Shown: piece by piece, positions 47,622 through 57,333 of the stretch | How positions within the stretch are numbered: position 1 is the stretch's first letter | Layout of the letters: each line of letters starts with the position of its first letter | Assembly (NCBI RefSeq): GCF_014489615.1 | Contig: NZ_CP060825.1 | Coordinates: forward strand, 1,591,501-1,655,500 | DNA length: 64,000 bases | Reading direction: 5' to 3' | From: Streptomyces genisteinicus | Lineage (GTDB): Bacteria > Actinomycetota > Actinomycetes > Streptomycetales > Streptomycetaceae | Position numbers and translations under genes: made by a program | The notes under the pieces: model-generated | Database searches by the model: none | What the model saw: the letters and a program-made list of their open reading frames with translations, nothing else | Told to the model about the DNA's origin: nothing

Positions 47622-48890
47622 TCAGCGGGCCCTCAGCGTGGTGAGGGCCGCGACGGGATCCTCCTCCGGGGAGCCCCGCGGCCACCAGTCCTCGCGGCCG
47701 GGGTCGGATTCGTAGCCGTACCAGAGGCCGTCCCTGCCGAGCCGCAGCTGGAGCGCGGCCGAGGACAGCTGGTTGCGCCAGGGCCGGAACGGCGGCAGGC
47801 CGGCGGCGGCCAGGGCGGGGCGGGCCCGGTCGAAGGGACCGGCCGGCGGGTCCCATGCCTCCTCCAGTACGCGCAGGGCCGCCTCGCCGCCCTGTCGCCA
47901 GGCCGCGACGGCCCGGGCCAGGTCCGTGGGAGTGCGGTCCGCCGCGGCGGCGAGGTCGCGGTACAGGGCGCGGGTCGAGGCGGTCAGCCCGGACCCCGGG
48001 TGCGCGGCGGCCAGGCGTACGGAGTCCTGCCAGGGCGTCAGCCCGGCCACCGGGTCGGTGCCGGTGGTGAGCAGGGTGTGCGCACGGGCGGCGGCCTCCG
48101 TGGCGAGCAGGTCGAGAGCGAGCGGGTCGGGGGCGCCGGACGCCGCCGGGTAGGCGGGCGGTCTCCCCGGCCGGACAGGGGGCGCGACCGGCGGCGGCAG
48201 GGGCGGGCGCCACGCGGCGTGGACGGCTTCGCGGGCCGGGATCCCGGCCGCGGGGGGCTCGGACGGAGCACGTTCGGCGGCGGAACGGCCGGCGTTGCGG
48301 CGGGCGAGGGCGGAGAGGATCTCCCGCTCCCCCCGGCCGCGCATGAGGAACAGGACGAACGGATCCTCGTCGAGGATCGCGGCCGTGCGGTAGCACAGCG
48401 CGGCGGCGTGCTTGCACGGGTAGCCGTCGTCCGGGCAGGAGCAGTCCGGGACGAGGTCGCCGGGGGCGGGCAGCAGGTCGGCGGCCGCGGCCAGGGTGTG
48501 CGGGACGTCCTTGTCCAGCAGGGCGGCGATGTGGTCGGGGCGTGCCGCGGCGGCGTCGAGGAACTGCTCCCACTCCTCGTCGCCCAGGGTCCGCATGCGG
48601 AGCTCGGTGCGGTAGGGCCGCGGCCGGCCGCCCTGGACGTAGGCCGTGACCCTGCCGGGTGTCACGGTGATCGACGCGACGTTGCCGCGCCCCGCGTACC
48701 CGCGTCCGCGTTCGAGGCGGGCGGGGTCGAGGGCGGCGTCCTCCAGTGCCTCGACCCAGGCATGGCCCCACCAGGTGCCGGCCGGCAGGGTGCCGGCGGG
48801 TTCGTCCGCGGTGAACGTCCGGCGCAGGTCGTCGTGGGACGGACGGGCCCTGAGCGAGGAGCGGCGGGAGCCGCCGGGGCGGGGGGTCAT
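47622..48890 (-). CDS. SWIM zinc-finger protein, partner of the SNF2 helicase
   Basis: 422 residues. The SWIM motif CxCxnCxH is seen as CSCPDDGYPCKHAAALCY near residue 150. Upstream is WWGHAWVEALE with RGRGYAGRGNVASITV, the usual N terminus of SWIM proteins paired with bacterial SNF2 enzymes. The rest is Ala/Pro-rich with a helical C-terminal half. SWIM fingers bind DNA or protein. The ATG overlaps the helicase stop (ATGA), so the two products are made together and probably form one DNA-remodelling machine. Confidence 0.9.
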   Translation of the reverse strand: MTPRPGGSRRSSLRARPSHDDLRRTFTADEPAGTLPAGTWWGHAWVEALEDAALDPARLERGRGYAGRGNVASITVTPGRVTAYVQGGRPRPYRTELRMRTLGDEEWEQFLDAAAARPDHIAALLDKDVPHTLAAAADLLPAPGDLVPDCSCPDDGYPCKHAAALCYRTAAILDEDPFVLFLMRGRGEREILSALARRNAGRSAAERAPSEPPAAGIPAREAVHAAWRPPLPPPVAPPVRPGRPPAYPAASGAPDPLALDLLATEAAARAHTLLTTGTDPVAGLTPWQDSVRLAAAHPGSGLTASTRALYRDLAAAADRTPTDLARAVAAWRQGGEAALRVLEEAWDPPAGPFDRARPALAAAGLPPFRPWRNQLSSAALQLRLGRDGLWYGYESDPGREDWWPRGSPEEDPVAALTTLRAR

Positions 48891-51757
48891 GACGGCCTCC
48901 GCAGCGAGACGAGGTCGGCCAGCTCGCGGTCGGTCAGCTCGGTGAGGGCGGCCTCCCCGGAGCCGAGGACCGCGTCGGCGAGCGCCCGTTTGGAGGCGAG
49001 CATCTCGGCGATGCGGTCCTCGACCGTGCCTTCGGCGACGAGCCGGTGCACCTGTACCGGCTGGGTCTGTCCGATGCGGTAGGCGCGGTCCGTCGCCTGC
49101 TCCTCGACCGCCGGGTTCCACCAGCGGTCGAAGTGGACGACGTGGCCGGCCCTGGTGAGGTTGAGGCCGGTGCCGGCGGCCTTGAGGGAAAGGAGGAAGA
49201 CCGGGACCTCTCCGGACTGGAACCGGTCCACCATGCGCTCCCGTTCGGCGACGGGCGTGCCGCCGTGGAGCAGCTGGCTGGGGACGGCCCGTGACGACAG
49301 ATGGTCCGAGAGCAGGCGTGCCATGGCCACGTACTGGGTGAAGACCAGCACCGACCCGTCCTCGGCGAGGATGGTCTCCAGGAGCTCGTCGAGAAGGGCG
49401 AGTTTGCCCGACCGTCCGGCGAGCCTGGTCGTGCCGGCGCCGGCGGCGAAGCGGGTGCCGTATCCCTTGCCGTGTTCCTTGAGGAACTGCGCGGGGTGGT
49501 TGCAGATCTGTTTCAGGGAGGTGAGGAGCTTCATCACCAGGCCTCGGCGTGCCATGCCCTCCGCCGCCTCGACGGCCGCCATGGTCTCGCGCACCACGGC
49601 CTCGTAGAGGGACGCCTGTTCGCGGGTGAGAGGCACCGGGTGGTCGGTCTCGGTCTTCGGGGGGAGTTCGGGGACGATTCCCGGGTCCGATTTCCTGCGC
49701 CGCAGCAGGAACGGGCGGACGAGGCGGGCGAGGCGTTCGGCGGCCGCGTCGTCCTCGCCGTTCTCCACGATGCGGGCGTGACGTGCGCGGAACGCCTTGA
49801 GCGGACCGAGCAGTCCGGGGGTCGTCCAGTCCAGCAGGGCCCACAGTTCGGAGAGGTTGTTCTCCACCGGGGTGCCGGTGAGGGCGACGCGGGCCGGTGC
49901 GGGGATGGTCCTCAGCGCCTTGGCGGTCGCCGAGTAGGGGTTCTTCACGTGCTGGGCCTCGTCGGCGACGACCATGCCCCAGTCGTGGGCCGCGAGCTGC
50001 TCGGCGCTGGTGCGCATGGTGCCGTAGGTGGTGAGGACGAAGCCGGCGCCGGCGTCCTGGAGGGAGCGGTCCGTGCCGTGGTAGCGGCGGACGGGAACCC
50101 CCGGGGCGAAGCGGGTGATCTCCCGCTGCCAGTTGCCGAGGAGGGAGGCGGGGCAGACGACGAGCGTGGGGGCCCGCCGGGCCCGCCTCAGGTGGAGGGC
50201 GATCACGGTGACGGTCTTGCCCAGCCCCATGTCGTCGGCGAGGCAGCCTCCGAGGCCGAGCGTGGTCATCATGTCCAGCCAGGCCAGGCCCCGCAGCTGG
50301 TAGTCGCGGAGGGTGGCCGTGAGCCCTGCGGGGGCCCGGACGGGGGCGGCGCCGGCGGTGAGCCGGTCCCGCAGCGCGGCCAGCGCTCCGGTGGGAACGG
50401 CCTCGACCGTCTCCCCGTCGACCTCTGCCGTCCCGGTGAGGGCGACCGCGAGTGCGTCGACCGGCTCCAGCAGCCCCAACTCCCTCTTGCGGGCCTTGCG
50501 GACGAGGTCGGGATCGACGACGACCCACTGGTCGCGCAGGCGGACCACGGGGCGGTGGGACTCGGCGAGGATGTCCATCTCGCCCTCGGTGAGCGGGTCG
50601 CCGGAGAGCGCGAGCTGCCAGTCGAACGCCAGCAGGGCGGCACTGTCGAAGAAGGAGGTGCCGTCGGTCGCCGATCCCGGCGCGGGTCTGACCACGGCGG
50701 CGGCGGTCAGCGAGCGGACCAGGTCCCTGGGCCAGTGGACGGCGATCCCCGCCGCGTCCAGGCGGGCGGCACCGGGACCCAGCAGCTCGTAGAGTTCGTC
50801 CTCCGACAGCGGGAGGACGTCCGGGACGTCCTGCTCCAGCAGTCTGTTCAACGGAGGCCAGACGCGGCCGGCCCGGCGCAGCGCCAGCATCGCGTCGACG
50901 CGCGCACGCGGTCCGAAGTGCTCCTCGCCGTCTCCCGCCCACAGCCTGCCCGCGTCCGTCACCAGCGTCGGGTCGGCGAGGCTGTGCACCTGCACCAGGG
51001 CCGTCGCCGCACGGCGCGGCTGCTCCCCGGCGTCGTCGGTGGTGTCGAAGAGCTCGTAGGCGGAGAGGTCCAGGCGCAGCGACACCCGCACCCCCGCGTC
51101 CATACCGGCCGCTGCCTCGGCCGCCCAGGCGCGGGCCAGGGGCAGGTGCTGGGCGGTGGGAGCGGCGAACGGTGCTCCGGCCGCGTGGGCCGCCGCCGGG
51201 GTGCGGGGCAGGCTGTCGGCGACGGCGTCGAAGAGCTGGCGCACCAGCGCTTCCGGCTCGGGCAGTTGCAGCGGGGAGGTCCCGGGCAGGGGGACCGCGT
51301 GGGCCTCCGGCGGCATGGCGGCTGCCACGGCCCGCAGGTGCGCGATGTCGTCGGCGTCGAGCGGTCCGGCACGCCAGGCGTCGTGGTCGCCCGCGGTGAG
51401 TCCGGGCAGCATCCTGCCGCGGGCGACGAGGTGGAGGGCGTGGAGCATCGCGGCTCCCCAGCATGCCGCGGCCGGGTGCGCGGCGGGATCACGGCGGGCG
51501 TGCACGAGCAGCGGGGCGGCTTCGGCGACGGGCAGCGTACGGGCGGGCACACTGCGGCTCCGCAGCCCCTGGCCGTGCGGCCGCACGACGGTGATCCGGC
51601 GGTGCGCGCCGGGGACCTCTCCGCCGTCCGGGTCCCAGAAGGCGATCAGGCCGTCGCGGGGCAGTGCGCCGGGGAGGAACACGGCGGCGCAGCGGCGCAG
51701 CGCGCCGTCCGCCGCACCGGCGGTCGTGTCGGCCGGGGACATGCCGTCCGGAGCCAT
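48887..51757 (-). CDS. SNF2/RapA-family DNA-dependent ATPase
   Basis: 956 residues. The first ~460 residues are a variable N-terminal region with the SNF2-associated bacterial domain. The ATPase core follows: [15 protein letters not shown], Walker [26 protein letters not shown] box [11 protein letters not shown], and [15 protein letters not shown]. The second RecA-like half has [33 protein letters not shown] and [17 protein letters not shown]. It translocates on double-stranded DNA or displaces proteins; a repair role is possible but inferred. Translationally coupled to the SWIM gene. Confidence 0.93.
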   Translation of the reverse strand: MAPDGMSPADTTAGAADGALRRCAAVFLPGALPRDGLIAFWDPDGGEVPGAHRRITVVRPHGQGLRSRSVPARTLPVAEAAPLLVHARRDPAAHPAAACWGAAMLHALHLVARGRMLPGLTAGDHDAWRAGPLDADDIAHLRAVAAAMPPEAHAVPLPGTSPLQLPEPEALVRQLFDAVADSLPRTPAAAHAAGAPFAAPTAQHLPLARAWAAEAAAGMDAGVRVSLRLDLSAYELFDTTDDAGEQPRRAATALVQVHSLADPTLVTDAGRLWAGDGEEHFGPRARVDAMLALRRAGRVWPPLNRLLEQDVPDVLPLSEDELYELLGPGAARLDAAGIAVHWPRDLVRSLTAAAVVRPAPGSATDGTSFFDSAALLAFDWQLALSGDPLTEGEMDILAESHRPVVRLRDQWVVVDPDLVRKARKRELGLLEPVDALAVALTGTAEVDGETVEAVPTGALAALRDRLTAGAAPVRAPAGLTATLRDYQLRGLAWLDMMTTLGLGGCLADDMGLGKTVTVIALHLRRARRAPTLVVCPASLLGNWQREITRFAPGVPVRRYHGTDRSLQDAGAGFVLTTYGTMRTSAEQLAAHDWGMVVADEAQHVKNPYSATAKALRTIPAPARVALTGTPVENNLSELWALLDWTTPGLLGPLKAFRARHARIVENGEDDAAAERLARLVRPFLLRRRKSDPGIVPELPPKTETDHPVPLTREQASLYEAVVRETMAAVEAAEGMARRGLVMKLLTSLKQICNHPAQFLKEHGKGYGTRFAAGAGTTRLAGRSGKLALLDELLETILAEDGSVLVFTQYVAMARLLSDHLSSRAVPSQLLHGGTPVAERERMVDRFQSGEVPVFLLSLKAAGTGLNLTRAGHVVHFDRWWNPAVEEQATDRAYRIGQTQPVQVHRLVAEGTVEDRIAEMLASKRALADAVLGSGEAALTELTDRELADLVSLRRPS

Positions 51758-52026
51758 GGGTCACCTCCTCCAGGAGTGCAGTGGTGCGCACCGCATCCGA
51801 TTCGACGACCTTACGGGCGGCGTCTGACAATCCCGGCGGCGACGGCGACGACCTGCGCTTTTCCCGCACCCCGGGGGACCCGGCGGCCCGCCCGGGCCGA
51901 CATGTGTGCGGGGTCCGGGCAGGTCGGCGGTCCGGTGCGTGGGCGGCCCGTGTTTCTCCCGCTCCGGGGAGGCCCGCCGACACCGGCTCCGCACGGCCCC
52001 GACCGCTCGGAGTGGGGGCGGGGGGC

Positions 52027-53148
52027 TCACACCGCGGACGGTGCGGAGGGCGGCGCCGCTCCGTCGGGCGGATGCCCACCGGAGGGCTCCTCCCCCCGCC
52101 GGGACGCTCTCGGGACGGCTCCGGGGCCGCCGTCCCCTTCCGCCACGGCCTTCCGGAAGCCTTCGGTCAGGGCTTCGGCGAGGGCATCGGCATGCCCCGG
52201 CGCCTCCACCCGTGGCCCGATGGCCGGTTGGCTTGCGGTGGTCCCGGCCGTCTCCGCGGGCCCGACGCCGGCATCCTCCGGCGCCGTCTCACCCGCCGTC
52301 TCCGCGGCCCCGGCGGCATCCTCGGGCGCCGTCTCCCCGGCCGTGCGCAGCGCGTCGGCGGCCCGCGGCGCCGGCGTCGGCGCGGCGGGCTGCTGTGCGC
52401 GCTCCAGGAAGCGCAGCAGTTCCACCGGGAACGGCAGGACGAGGGTGGAGTTCTTCTCGGCCGCGACGGCGACCACGGTCTGCAGCAGCCGCAGCTGGAG
52501 GGCGGCGGGCTGGCGGGACATCTCCCCGGCCGCCTCGGCGAGCTTCTTCGACGCCTGCAGTTCGGCGTCGGCGTTGATCACGCGCGCCCGCCGTTCGCGG
52601 TCGGCCTCGGCCTGGCGTGCCATCGAGCGCTTCATGGCCTCGGGCAGCGACACGTCCTTGATCTCCACGCGGTCGATCTGCACGCCCCATCCGACCGCGG
52701 GACTGTCGATCATCAGCTCCAGGCCCTCGTTCAGCTTCTCCCGGTTGGACAGCAGGTCGTCGAGGTCGCTCTTGCCGATGATCGACCGCAGCGACGTCTG
52801 CGCCATCTGCGAGACGGCGAACCGGTAGTCCTCCACCTCGACGAGGGCGTTCGGCGCGTCGACGACACGGAAGTAGACGACCGCGTCGACCCGGACGGTG
52901 ACGTTGTCCCGGGTGATGCCCTCCTGCGCGGTTACGGGCATCGTGACGATCTGCATGTTCACCTTGTGCATGCGGTCGATCACGGGGACGATCAGGGTGA
53001 ATCCCGGCTCGCGCACCTCGCGGCGCAGCCTCCCGAGGCGGAAGACCACTCCCCGCTCGTACTGCTTGACGACCCGGGCCGCGGCCATGGCGTAGACCGC
53101 GCACCCGGCGAGGGCGGCGCTCGCCGCCACCACCAGTTCTTCGACCAT
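52027..53148 (-). CDS. SPFH/band 7 membrane protein (slipin/stomatin-like)
   Basis: 373 residues. One N-terminal membrane segment (VVAASAALAGCAVYAMAAA), then the SPFH domain (YERGVVFRLGRLRREVREPG, VNMQIVTMPVTAQEGITRDN, VRVDAVVYFRVVDAPNALVE, VEIKDVSLPEAMKRSMARQ). A coiled-coil segment rich in Ala/Glu and an FPVELLRFLERA motif follow. The last ~110 residues are a low-complexity tail with repeated AETAGETAPEDA-type units. Slipins scaffold membrane microdomains. Usually a partner NfeD gene is adjacent; none is seen here. Confidence 0.9.
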   Translation of the reverse strand: MVEELVVAASAALAGCAVYAMAAARVVKQYERGVVFRLGRLRREVREPGFTLIVPVIDRMHKVNMQIVTMPVTAQEGITRDNVTVRVDAVVYFRVVDAPNALVEVEDYRFAVSQMAQTSLRSIIGKSDLDDLLSNREKLNEGLELMIDSPAVGWGVQIDRVEIKDVSLPEAMKRSMARQAEADRERRARVINADAELQASKKLAEAAGEMSRQPAALQLRLLQTVVAVAAEKNSTLVLPFPVELLRFLERAQQPAAPTPAPRAADALRTAGETAPEDAAGAAETAGETAPEDAGVGPAETAGTTASQPAIGPRVEAPGHADALAEALTEGFRKAVAEGDGGPGAVPRASRRGEEPSGGHPPDGAAPPSAPSAV

Positions 53149-53343
53149 GGGGGCACCCCCTGCCGTCGGACCACGGTCCCTGCGACTGGGTTCACTACTA
53201 CGGTATGCCCGTTATGCCCCGGCATTGACGGTTCACTCATACTGCTTGCCCCGAAGCGCCCGCGCACGTGCGGAGCACGGCCCCGCAACCCGCCCGGAAC
53301 GGGGGCCGGGGGTCCATGCTGGAGGGGAAGGGGGCGAACGGCG

Positions 53344-53601
53344 ATGCGCAGTGGAAACGAACCGGTGAACGCCCGGAGCGCGCTGCGGCTCCGGCTGGGG
53401 CTGGGGATCTGGGGCCTCGTGTGGGCGGGGGCGGCGACGGCCGCCTTCGCGCTGACGGAACACCCGGGATGGGCTCTGCTGTGCGGCCTGATCTTCCTGG
53501 TCGCGGCGGTCGACGTCACCCTGGTGACCCGCCGCATCCGCCAGGGTCCGCACTACCAACCGGGCCGCGACGTGCCGCCGTACGACCCTGATCACGGCTG
53601 A
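53344..53601 (+). CDS. Small two-helix membrane protein (DUF6343-like)
   Basis: 85 residues. Two predicted membrane helices (LGLGIWGLVWAGAATAAFAL; WALLCGLIFLVAAVDVTLV) joined by a short EHPG turn, followed by a polar tail RRIRQGPHYQPGRDVPPYDP. This is the pattern of the small actinobacterial DUF6343 family. Function unknown. ATG 53344 is preceded by a G/A-rich stretch containing GGAGGGGAAGG. Confidence 0.75.
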   Translation: MRSGNEPVNARSALRLRLGLGIWGLVWAGAATAAFALTEHPGWALLCGLIFLVAAVDVTLVTRRIRQGPHYQPGRDVPPYDPDHG

Positions 53602-53740
53602 CAGCCCGACGGCGTGCGCGGCCGATCCGCGCGGCACCGGTCACCGGCTCAGGGCGCCCCCCGGAGCCTGAATCCGTCCACGCCGGAGGACTGACCGGCC
53701 CAGGGGCGGCGGCCCAGCGGGCGAGTTCCGGCGCGGACGC

Positions 53741-54109
53741 TCAGGAACCGGTGTCGAAGCGGGCGGCGCGCAGGTACTCCGGGTTCGGGTCCAGCGCGGC
53801 GGCGAGCCTGAAGTGGCGTTTCGCCTGCTCGGGCTTGCCCGAGCGTTCGAAGGTGCGGGCGAGCGCGAAGTGGGCGAAGGCGTTGTCCGGTTCGCGCTCC
53901 AGAACGAGCTCGAACTCGAGCTCGGCGGGGCGCAGCTGGGCCGCCGCGAAAAAGGCGCGGGCACGGAGCAGACGGGCCGCGGTGTGCTCGGGGTGGGCGG
54001 CGATGACGGAGTCGAGCAGTTTCACGGCGCCACGCGGGTCCCGTGCGGCGAGCAACTGCTCGGCCGCCCGGTAGTCGATGACGTGTGTCTCCGGATTGGT
54101 GTCGGGCAC
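53741..54109 (-). CDS. Small tetratricopeptide-repeat protein
   Basis: 122 residues, GTG start with GGGGAAGG 9 bases upstream. Three TPR-like helix pairs: YRAAEQLLAARDPRGAVKLL, HTAARLLRARAFFAAAQLRP, and FAHFALARTFERSGKPEQAK with HFRLAAALDPNPEYLRAARF. A protein-protein adapter; the partner is unknown. It follows coaE on the same strand after 118 bases. Confidence 0.85.
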   Translation of the reverse strand: MPDTNPETHVIDYRAAEQLLAARDPRGAVKLLDSVIAAHPEHTAARLLRARAFFAAAQLRPAELEFELVLEREPDNAFAHFALARTFERSGKPEQAKRHFRLAAALDPNPEYLRAARFDTGS

Positions 54110-54227
54110 GCTCGGATCCTTCCCCTCGCTCGCCGCATTCCAACACCGCCGACGGGAACGGTATTCCGCCACCCGCGCGGCGCCGCTCACCGCCGGCAGC
54201 GCGTTCAGGCCGCGCGGATGGCGTTCG

Positions 54228-54842
54228 TCACCGGCCGCGGCAGCGCTCGGCGGCCCTGCGGCGGAGTTCGTCCCACACCTTGCGGACCTGGGGCTCCAGT
54301 TCGCCGAGCGGCCCGTCGTTGTCGATGACGTGGTCGGCGACCGCACGCCGCTGTTCCCGGGTGGCCTGGGCGGCCATCCTGGCCCTGGCGTCGGACTCGG
54401 ACATTCCTCGCAGCCGTACGAGCCGGTCGAGCTGGGTCCCGGGGGTGGCGTCGACGACGACGACCACGTCGTAGAGCTCCGCCAGTCCGTTCTCCGTGAG
54501 CAGCGGCACGTCGTGGACGACGACGTCGTCCGGCCCCGCCGCGGCCTCCAGTTCGCGCGAGCGCGCTCCGACGAGGGGGTGGACGATCGCGTTCAGCGTC
54601 GCCAGGCGCTCGGGATCGCTGAAGACGACGGCACCGAGCTTCGGCCGGTCGAGAGCGCCCTGGGGGGTGAGGACGTCCTGGCCGAACGCCTCGACGACAG
54701 CGGCCAGGCCCGGTGTGCCCGGCTCCACGACCTCGCGCGCGATCCTGTCCGCGTCGACCAGCACCGCTCCGTACGAGACGAACAGCCGGGACACTTCGCT
54801 CTTCCCGGCGCCGATGCCACCGGTCAGGCCCACGGTCAGCAA
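54228..54842 (-). CDS. coaE: Dephospho-CoA kinase
   Basis: Last step of coenzyme A synthesis: phosphorylates dephospho-CoA at the ribose 3'-OH. 204 residues. P-loop [17 protein letters not shown] (5-21), [24 protein letters not shown] and [10 protein letters not shown] are all present. The start is TTG at 54842, since GGAGG lies 8 bases upstream and the frame has no better codon before the P-loop strand. Near rpsA, as in other Streptomyces. Confidence 0.95.
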   Translation of the reverse strand: MLTVGLTGGIGAGKSEVSRLFVSYGAVLVDADRIAREVVEPGTPGLAAVVEAFGQDVLTPQGALDRPKLGAVVFSDPERLATLNAIVHPLVGARSRELEAAAGPDDVVVHDVPLLTENGLAELYDVVVVVDATPGTQLDRLVRLRGMSESDARARMAAQATREQRRAVADHVIDNDGPLGELEPQVRKVWDELRRRAAERCRGR

Positions 54843-54989
54843 GGCCGCGCCTCCACTCGTTCGACGACGCCCCGCTTCCCGCGGGGCTTCTGCCGGACCG
54901 GACGCGGCCGCGGCACCGCGGCCACCGGTCGCGCCGGCCCCGCCGGAGACGGAGGTTACGGCGTATGACGGCTGACGCAGCCTAGCCGA

Positions 54990-55931
54990 TCAGCCCGAAT
55001 CGCCTTCGCGTTCGGCGAGGAAGCGCTCGAATTCCTGGCCGATCTCGTCCGCCGACGGCAGGTCGACGGGCTCGGCGACCAGACTGCCGCGTGTCTCGGC
55101 GCCGGCGATCGCGTCGTACTGGTGCTCCAGGCCTTGCACGAGGGCGACGAGTTCCTCGTCCCCTTCCCCGATCTGCCGCTCGATCTCCGTCTGGGTCCGG
55201 TGCGCGGCGGTGCGCAGCGCGTGTGCGACACCGGGCAGCACCAGACCGGTCGCTGCCGTGATGGCTTCCAGCGCGGTGAGCGCGGCGTCGGGGTAGGCGG
55301 AGCGTGCGACGTAGTGGGGGACGTGAGCGGCGACGCCGAGGACGTCGTGTCCGGCTTCCATCAGACGGTATTCGACCAGGGCTTCCGCACTGCCGGGTAC
55401 CTGCGCCTCGTCGAACGGGCTGCGGTGCCCCGGCACGAGGTCCGTACGGTTGCCGTGGGGGGTGAGCCCGACGGGCCGGGTGTGCGGCACGCCCATGGGG
55501 ATGCCGTGGAAGTTGACCGCGAGCCTGACCCGCAGGCGTTCGACGATCCGGCGGACCGCGGCGGCGAAGCGCTCCCACTCGACGTCCGGCTCGGGGCCGG
55601 AGAGGAGCAGGAACGGGGCGCCGGTGGCGTCCTGCACGATCCGGACCTCGAGCACGGGGGTGTCGTACGCGCTCCAGCGGTCGCGGCGGAACGTCAGCAG
55701 CGGCCGGCGGGCACGGTAGTCCACCAGCTTGTCGTGGTCGAAGCGGGCCACGACCTGGTGGGGAAGTGCGTCCAGTACGTTCTCGACGATCTGCTCGCCG
55801 GTCTCGCCCGCGTCGATGTAGCCCTCGAAGTGGTACAGCATGACGAGGCCCGCCGACTCCTGCGCGAGCGCCGTGTCGACGACCGCGAGCCCCTTCGGGT
55901 CCCATTCGTACAGCCCCTGCGGATCATCCAC
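54990..55931 (-). CDS. PAC2-family protein (proteasome assembly chaperone-like)
   Basis: 313 residues, GTG start. PAC2 domain over ~residues 15-230: [60 protein letters not shown] and [21 protein letters not shown] helical C-terminal part ([36 protein letters not shown]) follows. Actinobacterial PAC2 proteins resemble eukaryotic proteasome assembly chaperones; a role with the Streptomyces proteasome is plausible but unproven. Confidence 0.9.
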   Translation of the reverse strand: MDDPQGLYEWDPKGLAVVDTALAQESAGLVMLYHFEGYIDAGETGEQIVENVLDALPHQVVARFDHDKLVDYRARRPLLTFRRDRWSAYDTPVLEVRIVQDATGAPFLLLSGPEPDVEWERFAAAVRRIVERLRVRLAVNFHGIPMGVPHTRPVGLTPHGNRTDLVPGHRSPFDEAQVPGSAEALVEYRLMEAGHDVLGVAAHVPHYVARSAYPDAALTALEAITAATGLVLPGVAHALRTAAHRTQTEIERQIGEGDEELVALVQGLEHQYDAIAGAETRGSLVAEPVDLPSADEIGQEFERFLAEREGDSG

Positions 55932-56054
55932 GGTTACCGCTCCTCCTCGTGTCCATCAGACGTAACACCTGGTAGGGGCCTCGCATTCCCGGTACCGGCT
56001 CGAACACCCGCCGACCGGCGGCAGGTTCGAGCGGAGCGCGACCCATTCTCCACC

Positions 56055-56070
56055 TCTGGTCTAGACCTTG
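56055..56070. promoter_or_regulatory. DasR-type operator (dre) before the beta-helix gene
   Basis: The palindromic core CTGGTCTAGACC (56056-56067) matches the central 12 positions of the DasR consensus dre site. It abuts the -35 hexamer, where a repressor would block polymerase. DasR is the Streptomyces GntR-type regulator that responds to glucosamine phosphates. Confidence 0.65.
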
Positions 56071-56096
56071 ACACCCCAGCGCGGCATCCCTAACGT
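56068..56096 (+). promoter_or_regulatory. Sigma-70-type promoter of the beta-helix gene
   Basis: A perfect -35 TTGACA (56068-56073) and -10 TAACGT (56091-56096) with 17-base spacing. Transcription would begin near 56103 and give a ~70-base leader. Confidence 0.75.
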
Positions 56097-56170
56097 CTCC
56101 GGGCAGCACGGATTCACGGACGCGCCCTCTGTTCACGTACGAGAACACTCGAACCGGCAGGAAGGCCCCC

Positions 56171-57130
56171 ATGCGCACCCGACACCTGCTCCCCCTCCTC
56201 ATCGCCCCCGCCCTCGCGGCCGGCGGCCTGGCACTGACCGCACCACCGGCCGCGGCGGCCGCGGTCGTCGACGTGGACACCGCGGCGGAACTCAAGGCGG
56301 CCCTCTCGGCCGCGCGGCCCGGCGACACCATCCAGCTCGCCGACGGCACCTACACGGGCAACTTCAAGGCCACCGCGGACGGCACCTCCGCGGCCCGCAT
56401 CACCCTGACCGGCTCGTCCCGGGCGGCCCTGAAGGCGGGCGGCGGCTACGGGCTGCACCTCAACGGCGCCTCCTACTGGACCGTCCGCGGTATCACGGTC
56501 ACGGGCGGCCAGAAGGGCATCATGACCGACGCGGCCGACAACGTGATCATCGAGTCGGTCACCGTGCACGACCTGGACATGGAGGGAATCCACTTCCGCA
56601 CGTCCAGCCGGAACGGCATCGTCAGGGACTCGCACATATACGACACCGGCAACAACGGCCGGGGCATGGGCGAAGGCGTCTACGTCGGCTCGGCAGGCGG
56701 CACCTCCGACCGCAGCGACAACGCCCAGATCATCGGGAACGTCATCGGCCCGGACGTCGGCGGCGAGGCGGTCGACATCAAGGAGGGCACGACCGGGGCG
56801 AGGATCATCGGCAACACCTTCGACGGGCGGGGCCTGACCGGGGCCAACTACGACGACTCCTGGGTCGACGTGAAGGGCAACGGCGTCCTCGTCGAGAACA
56901 ACACCGGGAAGAACACGACCAACAACGGCTTCGAGACGCACACGCAGCAGAGCGGCTGGGGCTGCGGAACGGTCTTCCGCGGCAACCACTCCGACCTGAC
57001 CGGTGCGACAGGCGCCAAGCGGCTCGCGGTGTACGTGACCAACCAGAGCGCGAGCTGCCCGACGAGCGTCCACGCGAGCAACACCGTCACCGGCGGCAGC
57101 GGACTGACGAACATCGCCGTCACGCCGTGA
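56171..57130 (+). CDS. Secreted right-handed parallel beta-helix protein (pectate lyase-like)
   Basis: 319 residues with a signal peptide (LLPLLIAPALAAGGLALTAP...AAAA). The mature protein starts with VVDVDTAAELKAALSAARPG and DTIQLADGTYTGNFK, as in polysaccharide lyase/chondroitinase-like beta-helix proteins. Repeating strands of ~20-25 residues follow (YWTVRGITVTGGQKGI; VIIESVTVHDLDMEGIHF; AQIIGNVIGPDVGGEAVDIK; ARIIGNTFDGRG). Two late cysteines (GWGCGTVF, SASCPTS) could form a disulphide. The substrate is probably an acidic polysaccharide, but no clear catalytic set is visible. It has a good promoter with a DasR-like site. Confidence 0.85.
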   Translation: MRTRHLLPLLIAPALAAGGLALTAPPAAAAAVVDVDTAAELKAALSAARPGDTIQLADGTYTGNFKATADGTSAARITLTGSSRAALKAGGGYGLHLNGASYWTVRGITVTGGQKGIMTDAADNVIIESVTVHDLDMEGIHFRTSSRNGIVRDSHIYDTGNNGRGMGEGVYVGSAGGTSDRSDNAQIIGNVIGPDVGGEAVDIKEGTTGARIIGNTFDGRGLTGANYDDSWVDVKGNGVLVENNTGKNTTNNGFETHTQQSGWGCGTVFRGNHSDLTGATGAKRLAVYVTNQSASCPTSVHASNTVTGGSGLTNIAVTP

Positions 57131-57265
57131 GCGGGCCGCGATCCGCGCCGCCTCCCGCCGTGCGACACCACGAGCCGCGGACCCGCCGGCCCGCGGCCCT
57201 CCCGGGCCTTCGCTCCATGCCCGCTCCGGCCGGCTGACGGCCCGGACATCCGGCCGCCGCAACGG

Positions 57266-57303
57266 CGCAAGGCCCGCCCCCCGGAGAGGGGGCGGGCCTT
57301 GCG
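57266..57303. terminator. Terminator hairpin shared by beta-helix and rpsA genes
   Basis: A perfect 16-bp stem (57266-57281 with 57288-57303) with a 6-base loop between convergent genes, 31 bases beyond the rpsA stop. Confidence 0.85.
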
Positions 57304-57333
57304 TCAGCTGCTGTGCAGCCCGGGGTCAGAGCG

